Source of the DNA: Mallotus nudiflorus
Lineage: Eukaryota; Streptophyta; Magnoliopsida; Malpighiales; Euphorbiaceae
Length of the DNA: 64,000 nt
NCBI GenBank assembly: GCA_947683625.1
Contig: CANTUR010000056.1
Span: forward strand, 704,780 to 768,779
Direction of reading: 5' to 3'
Shown here: positions 59,785 to 64,000 of the stretch, piece after piece
Position numbering within the stretch: position 1 is the stretch's first letter
How the letters are laid out: every line of letters begins with the position of its first letter
Notes under the pieces: model-generated
Seen by the model: the letters and a program-made list of their open reading frames with translations, nothing else
Told to the model about the DNA's origin: nothing
Databases searched by the model: none
Made by a program: the position numbers and the translations under genes

Positions 59785-62290
59785 GTTGCTTCTTCCTCTT
59801 CTTTTTGGTTTAAGGGGGATTTGAACCTTAATGGTATTAATGTTGATATGGTCAATATTTCTCTAGAGGGCATTCATCCTATCTGACTCTCTTTTTTTTT
59901 AAGTGAAGCCCAGAGCTGAGGGTTTGGTTAAAGGAGGTGAGATTCCACTCATCCATAATCTTCACTATATCATATGGTCTACCCATCACTATAATGTGAG
60001 CCATTCTACTTTTTTTTAGCCATGCTTTATAACTTTTTAGGTTATACAATTTCTTAGTATACTATAGCTTCTTAGTTGTCATACTGCCCCTTGGCATGTT
60101 CTAGTTTGTGGCTTTTTAACTGACTACTTCGAAGTTGTTTTCTCATTATGATGCATTTTATCCTTGATGTGTATAGTCATCGGTCTTACTACTATTGATG
60201 GCATTATTGCCATATTATATTTTCTATAAAATGAAAAAAACATAAATTTTGTTAATATTTGAGGATTTCATTTAGTAATGAAAAGTTATTCCTTTTGAAG
60301 TGAAGTAGCAAGTTGCCAGACTTGGCTTTAATGACATTATCACTGCTTTAGATGTAAGATCATGTTCTTGTAGTGAAGCTATTAAGACTACCTTGTGGAG
60401 AGGTGGTTGGATTTTACTCACACTTTCATTTTCAATTTGGGGAGATGATGATCACTCCTTATTTTATAACCATCATTGGTTTAAGCTTTGATGGTTCTCT
60501 AATTCCCTTTAGGGTTACTATTTACACTTCAGCCTTTCCTATTGAGGCTTGGGCCATAGAGCTTTTTGGGCACGTGGTGACCCTAAAGGAAAAGTGCACT
60601 TCTCATTTTTGCTATTATGATCTCATTGGTAAGGTGTTTAAGGATTATATTAAAGGGAAGTCGACAGTGGGATAAGCGTATTTACTGCTTTATTTTTTAC
60701 ATGCTAAGTGTGATTGTGTTTCTGAACTCTTCAAGTATTGGTCCCCTTTGGCTAGTGCCTCTTTTTAATGTATTGGTCCTTTATCTTTATGTAAATAACT
60801 GGACCAAGGCTGGCTTCCCTCAATATAGAGTTTAGTTTGTTCAAACTTTGAGTTTGATTCCATCTCCTGTTACTGCCAAGAAGATTTTAGAGAACTTATC
60901 TTTTGACTAGGTATACTGTCATTTGTGATTTCTTCAAATGCTATTTTACATTATGAAATTTGAATATTTATCTTTGCTTATAGATTTTTCCCTGATAGTG
61001 GGTCACAAACAAGGATCTCTAGACTAACGAGATGCAAGGAGCCTACTTAACTACTAATCTTTGGGTATTCCTGACCATTGATGGTACCTGGGGGAGTGGA
61101 TTTTTGAGTGGTGGAGTGGTCCAGAGAGGTAGAGAGTCCTAGCACCTCCTTTTTGTTCCATGCACTTGGGATATGAGTTAACTGGCAATGAGCTAACAAC
61201 GGCTGAAGTAGGGGTTCCTGTGGAAGCCTTCTTATTTCCCGAGGGATTTTTTATGCAAAATTTTTGATCCCTTATCTAGTAGATACTACTATTTTTAGAG
61301 AGTCCACTCCTCCTTCTAAATGAGGATGGCTTTGATCTCAGTGTCCTAGTGCTACTATCTCTTAGTTTTCTCTTTCTTAAGTATCTTCTCATGCTCCAAT
61401 ATATGCCATTATTACTTCCCCTACATCATTCATGAGATAACCTCATTAGTGAATAAATAAAAATTAAATTAGTCTTGGATTCTTATTTATTATGCATGTT
61501 ACAAGAACACTGTCCTAACTGTAAAAAGGACTACTTTTGCTTCTTGCATAGTTGATAAAGAGCCTGATGCAGAGGGGAATGGTGGTACATCTCATGCCAC
61601 TGGTGATACTTTTAGGAGTGTGTTGAGTGGAAATACTATTGACTCTATTATTTTGACATTTCAAGGGTTTACCCACCATTAGTAGTCTTACTCCTTCTTC
61701 GCTTCCAGTGCATGGTTGTCCTTTGTCAAGTTATGATCCTCCTTGAGTGACTCATATGAGTTTTCTTTGCTTTATGGTTGTTAAATTTTGTTTTGGCATT
61801 GAAATTCATTTGATTTCATCCTTTTCCAGTTCTTTGTTCTATGGCAGATTCACTATTATTTCATTTGACCAGTGCTCAACACTACTTTACTGTGCATTAT
61901 GCTTTATAGCTAGCATTAGCTTGCCTCCTTATGGATTATTTTTCCTATAATAAAAATGAGTATATATATATATATAGTGCTCAACACTACTTTACTGTGC
62001 ATTATGCTTTATAGCTAGCATTAGCTTACCTCCTTATGGATTATTTTTCCTATAATAAAATGAGTATATATATATATATATATATGTATATATGCATGAT
62101 ATGACTTATTTATTATTTATATAGGAGTCTCATGCTCTAGCTCGAAGAGAATGGTAGTCGAGGGAGGCTGCTAGAGATGCTTGTATTAGGAAGCTAAAGT
62201 TGGAGCATACTAAGCATGATGAGGATGTTGCTAGGACTTCTAATGAAGATGCATGTTAAGGGGATGCAATGATTGCCCCTAGATAGCTAC
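59785..62290 (+). pseudogene. Plant-mobile-domain (PMD, aminotransferase-like) pseudogene, antisense to Tat#2
   Basis: A possible start is at 59,785 (MVASSSSFWFKGDLNLNGIN). The best part is 60,300-60,835: TLWRGGW / YSHFHFQFGEMMITPYFITI and IIGLSFDGSLIPFRVTIYTS, matching the PMD signature (W..TH.FH...GEM..T..D...I.GL...G..P). It is followed in another frame by RIYCFIFYMLSVIVFLNSSS and GPLWLVPLFNVLV, the PMD FL.Y.LG..LFP....... LPLL segment. A Lys/Glu/Arg-rich tail (SREAARDACIRKLKLEHTKH) at 62,150-62,240 could be a coiled coil. Many stops and shifts make it non-functional. PMD proteins of known plants act in silencing and development; TE-borne copies are common. Confidence 0.65.
61871..62078. 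repeat. Recent tandem duplication of a 105-bp unit
   Basis: Units at 61,871-61,975 and 61,976-62,078 are nearly identical (GTGCTCAACACTACTTTACT ... GAGTATATATA), with one G/A and one length difference seen. Each ends in a short (TA)n, which probably mediated the duplication. The unit interrupts the PMD pseudogene. Confidence 0.92.
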
Positions 62291-62393
62291 TATAGCTTAT
62301 GGTTTATCTTAGGAGCTAGGTGTAGGCTTTTTATCATAATGATTTGTGTTGTTGTATCATTTTCCCAAGATTATGGACTCTGGGTGTTATGTT

Positions 62394-63993
62394 TGTTAGT
62401 GATATGCCCTAGGTAATTTGTAATGGCCATACTTTAACTTTGTCATATTTCTATTTATTAATAAAGATGCATTTTTATGATTAATAGATAATTCTAATTA
62501 TCCTTGATTAATTAATTCCAACTAAGGTCATTAAGTATATGACTTGTTAGTAAAAATTTAGGTGACTATTAAATTCTAATATAAATATCCCTAGTCGATC
62601 ATAGCAGTGGGAACAATAATGAATAAAGACTAATATGAGGTTTACTAATGATTATGTTTTACTGATCATGTATATAAGATATTAAGTCAAACTCAAAGGT
62701 ACATATTTAAAGAAATAATGTACTGGATTAACCCACTATGAGAATTCTACATGGATAATTATCATAAGTAATTCTCATTATAGTAGTATTATTTGGGTCA
62801 TCTGACCTAAAATCACCTTGGTTTCCTAGATGATGACTTCTATATTTTGACACATCCCTACATCATCTTTAACTGGATGGTAAAATAGTTTATGAGTGGA
62901 TATAGAATAAGTTATATGAGGAATGTGAGTGATTAAGATGGAATTTTTCCCTCATTAATTATGAGAAGATATATATGGGTCCCTTAATGAATGAGATTGA
63001 GAAAATGCATGGCCATGATAGAATAAGTTGATAAATAGTTATCAATGTCAGATAAAGAGTTATTAATATTAGTCTACTTATGATCGAGAAAAAATTGATT
63101 GAACAATATAAGGATGACATATTCCATGCCTTATGTTTAATCAAGATATTACGTGACAAAAGAACTGTAGTACACACTGTGTATTAGGTTATGTCAAATT
63201 ATTAACATTCACAACTTGGATAATTATAATGTCTTGCTAGAGACCAATTATGACTTGTGCGCTAAAATGGAAATTTTAGGCCCACTGCCAACATTGTGTG
63301 AACCTACATGGTTGCACACTTAGAACAAGCCCAAAGCATAGTTGGGTTAATTAATCCAATAATAATCTCTTTAAAAAGAATAAATAAATAAATAAATATT
63401 ATATATTTATGTATATTTATATTTGTATTTGTTTATTTCCTTAATTATTTATGGTAATACTTATCTTAATTAAACAGGAAGTAATTCTAATTGTAGAATT
63501 AGAATAAAATAAAAAGGGAGTTTAATTTTACCAAAATTTTTTTGGTAAGTAGAGCCTTATGAAACCCTAGGAAGGATGTTTATAAATACATCTCATTCTC
63601 TAAGGTTTAGGTTAGGCTATTATTCTCCTCCTCCTTCCTCCACTTCTTTTATGAAAGAAATAAATACATAGAGAGATAAAAACTAAGAATAGTCTTAAAG
63701 AGGAAAAAGTACTAGCACACCATCTTTGCTTTAGATTCCTTATTTATGTCGATACCAATAGAGGGTGTGGCTTAATCGACAGCACTTTTATCCGACAATA
63801 CCTATACAAAAATCTCAAGGTAGCGTGTCATTGGAGTGAACTCCCTCTCTTCCTTCTAACCATCTTGTCAAAAGATAATCTTGATAAGTATTTGGAATAT
63901 CTTTCAATTAATTAATTTGAATTACATGGATCCAGGGTTAGGGTTTTCATGATTATTTTTTTCCGTTGCGTTTTAGATCATGAAAACCCAACA
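62394..63993 (+). repeat. LTR #5 of the TGTTAGTGATATG family
   Basis: TGTTAGTGATATGCCC to GAAAACCCAACA, 1,600 bp, plus orientation. Seven bases (GTGTCCT) remain to the window end; they may be a mutated PBS (GTGGTAT) or flank. The 5 bases before it (ATGTT) do not match those after it (GTGTC), so a solo LTR with duplication is not shown. Confidence 0.82.
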
Positions 63994-64000
63994 GTGTCCT

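Overview
This window looks like nuclear DNA of a flowering plant, most likely a eudicot. It is AT-rich and carries two intron-bearing plant genes (a TLDc-domain protein and a NAC transcription factor) and one plant-type tRNA-Cys. Almost everything else is transposable element (TE) sequence, much of it inserted into older TE copies. No bacterial operon, CRISPR array, phage or organelle block was seen.

Layout: (1) 1-16,679 is a decayed, minus-strand Ty3/gypsy element of Tat/Ogre type (gag, PR, RT, RNase H, IN, a tRNA-Arg-type PBS and its 5' LTR). It is interrupted by (2) a complete but inactive plus-strand Ty3/gypsy element at 7,858-15,302, with both LTRs, PBS, PPT and a perfect 5-bp target duplication (ATAGC). 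(3) 16,680-19,846 is the first gene island, with tRNA-Cys and the TLDc gene. (4) 19,855-23,142 is a DNA transposon with ~190-bp terminal inverted repeats and an 8-bp target duplication; its right arm is split by a Tat-type LTR. (5) 23,810-26,200 is the NAC gene on the minus strand with a TATA box. (6) 26,595-26,937 is a short foldback MULE-like MITE, followed by AT-rich sequence. (7) 29,336-47,246 is a minus-strand Ty1/copia element with unusually long (2.28 kb) LTRs. It was hit at least three times: by a 5.3-kb gag-only, pol-less LTR element (33,835-39,101, TSD GATCT), by a solo LTR (41,085-42,629, TSD TATAT), and by an inverted solo LTR of the same family inside its own 5' LTR (45,414-46,962, TSD AGTAT). 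(8) 47,247-55,506 holds further copies of that LTR family, microsatellites and noncoding element interior. (9) 55,507-62,393 is part of a second Tat-like element with a minisatellite-filled LTR and a plus-strand (antisense) plant-mobile-domain pseudogene. (10) 62,394-63,993 is the fifth copy of the solo-LTR family.

Only the TLDc, NAC and tRNA genes look functional. The insertion order can be partly read from nesting: Tat#1 before gypsy#2; copia before the pol-less element and the solo LTRs; the long-TIR transposon before the Tat LTR in its arm. The most unusual points are a 63-bp (21-codon) in-frame repeat just inside the copia PBS, an antisense PMD ORF next to a Tat LTR, an LTR minisatellite, stem-loops in an element leader, and a pol reading frame that runs about 200 bp into its own 3' LTR. 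I found no convincing new defence or regulatory system; the novelty lies in TE architecture. All alignments, counts and boundaries were made by eye.
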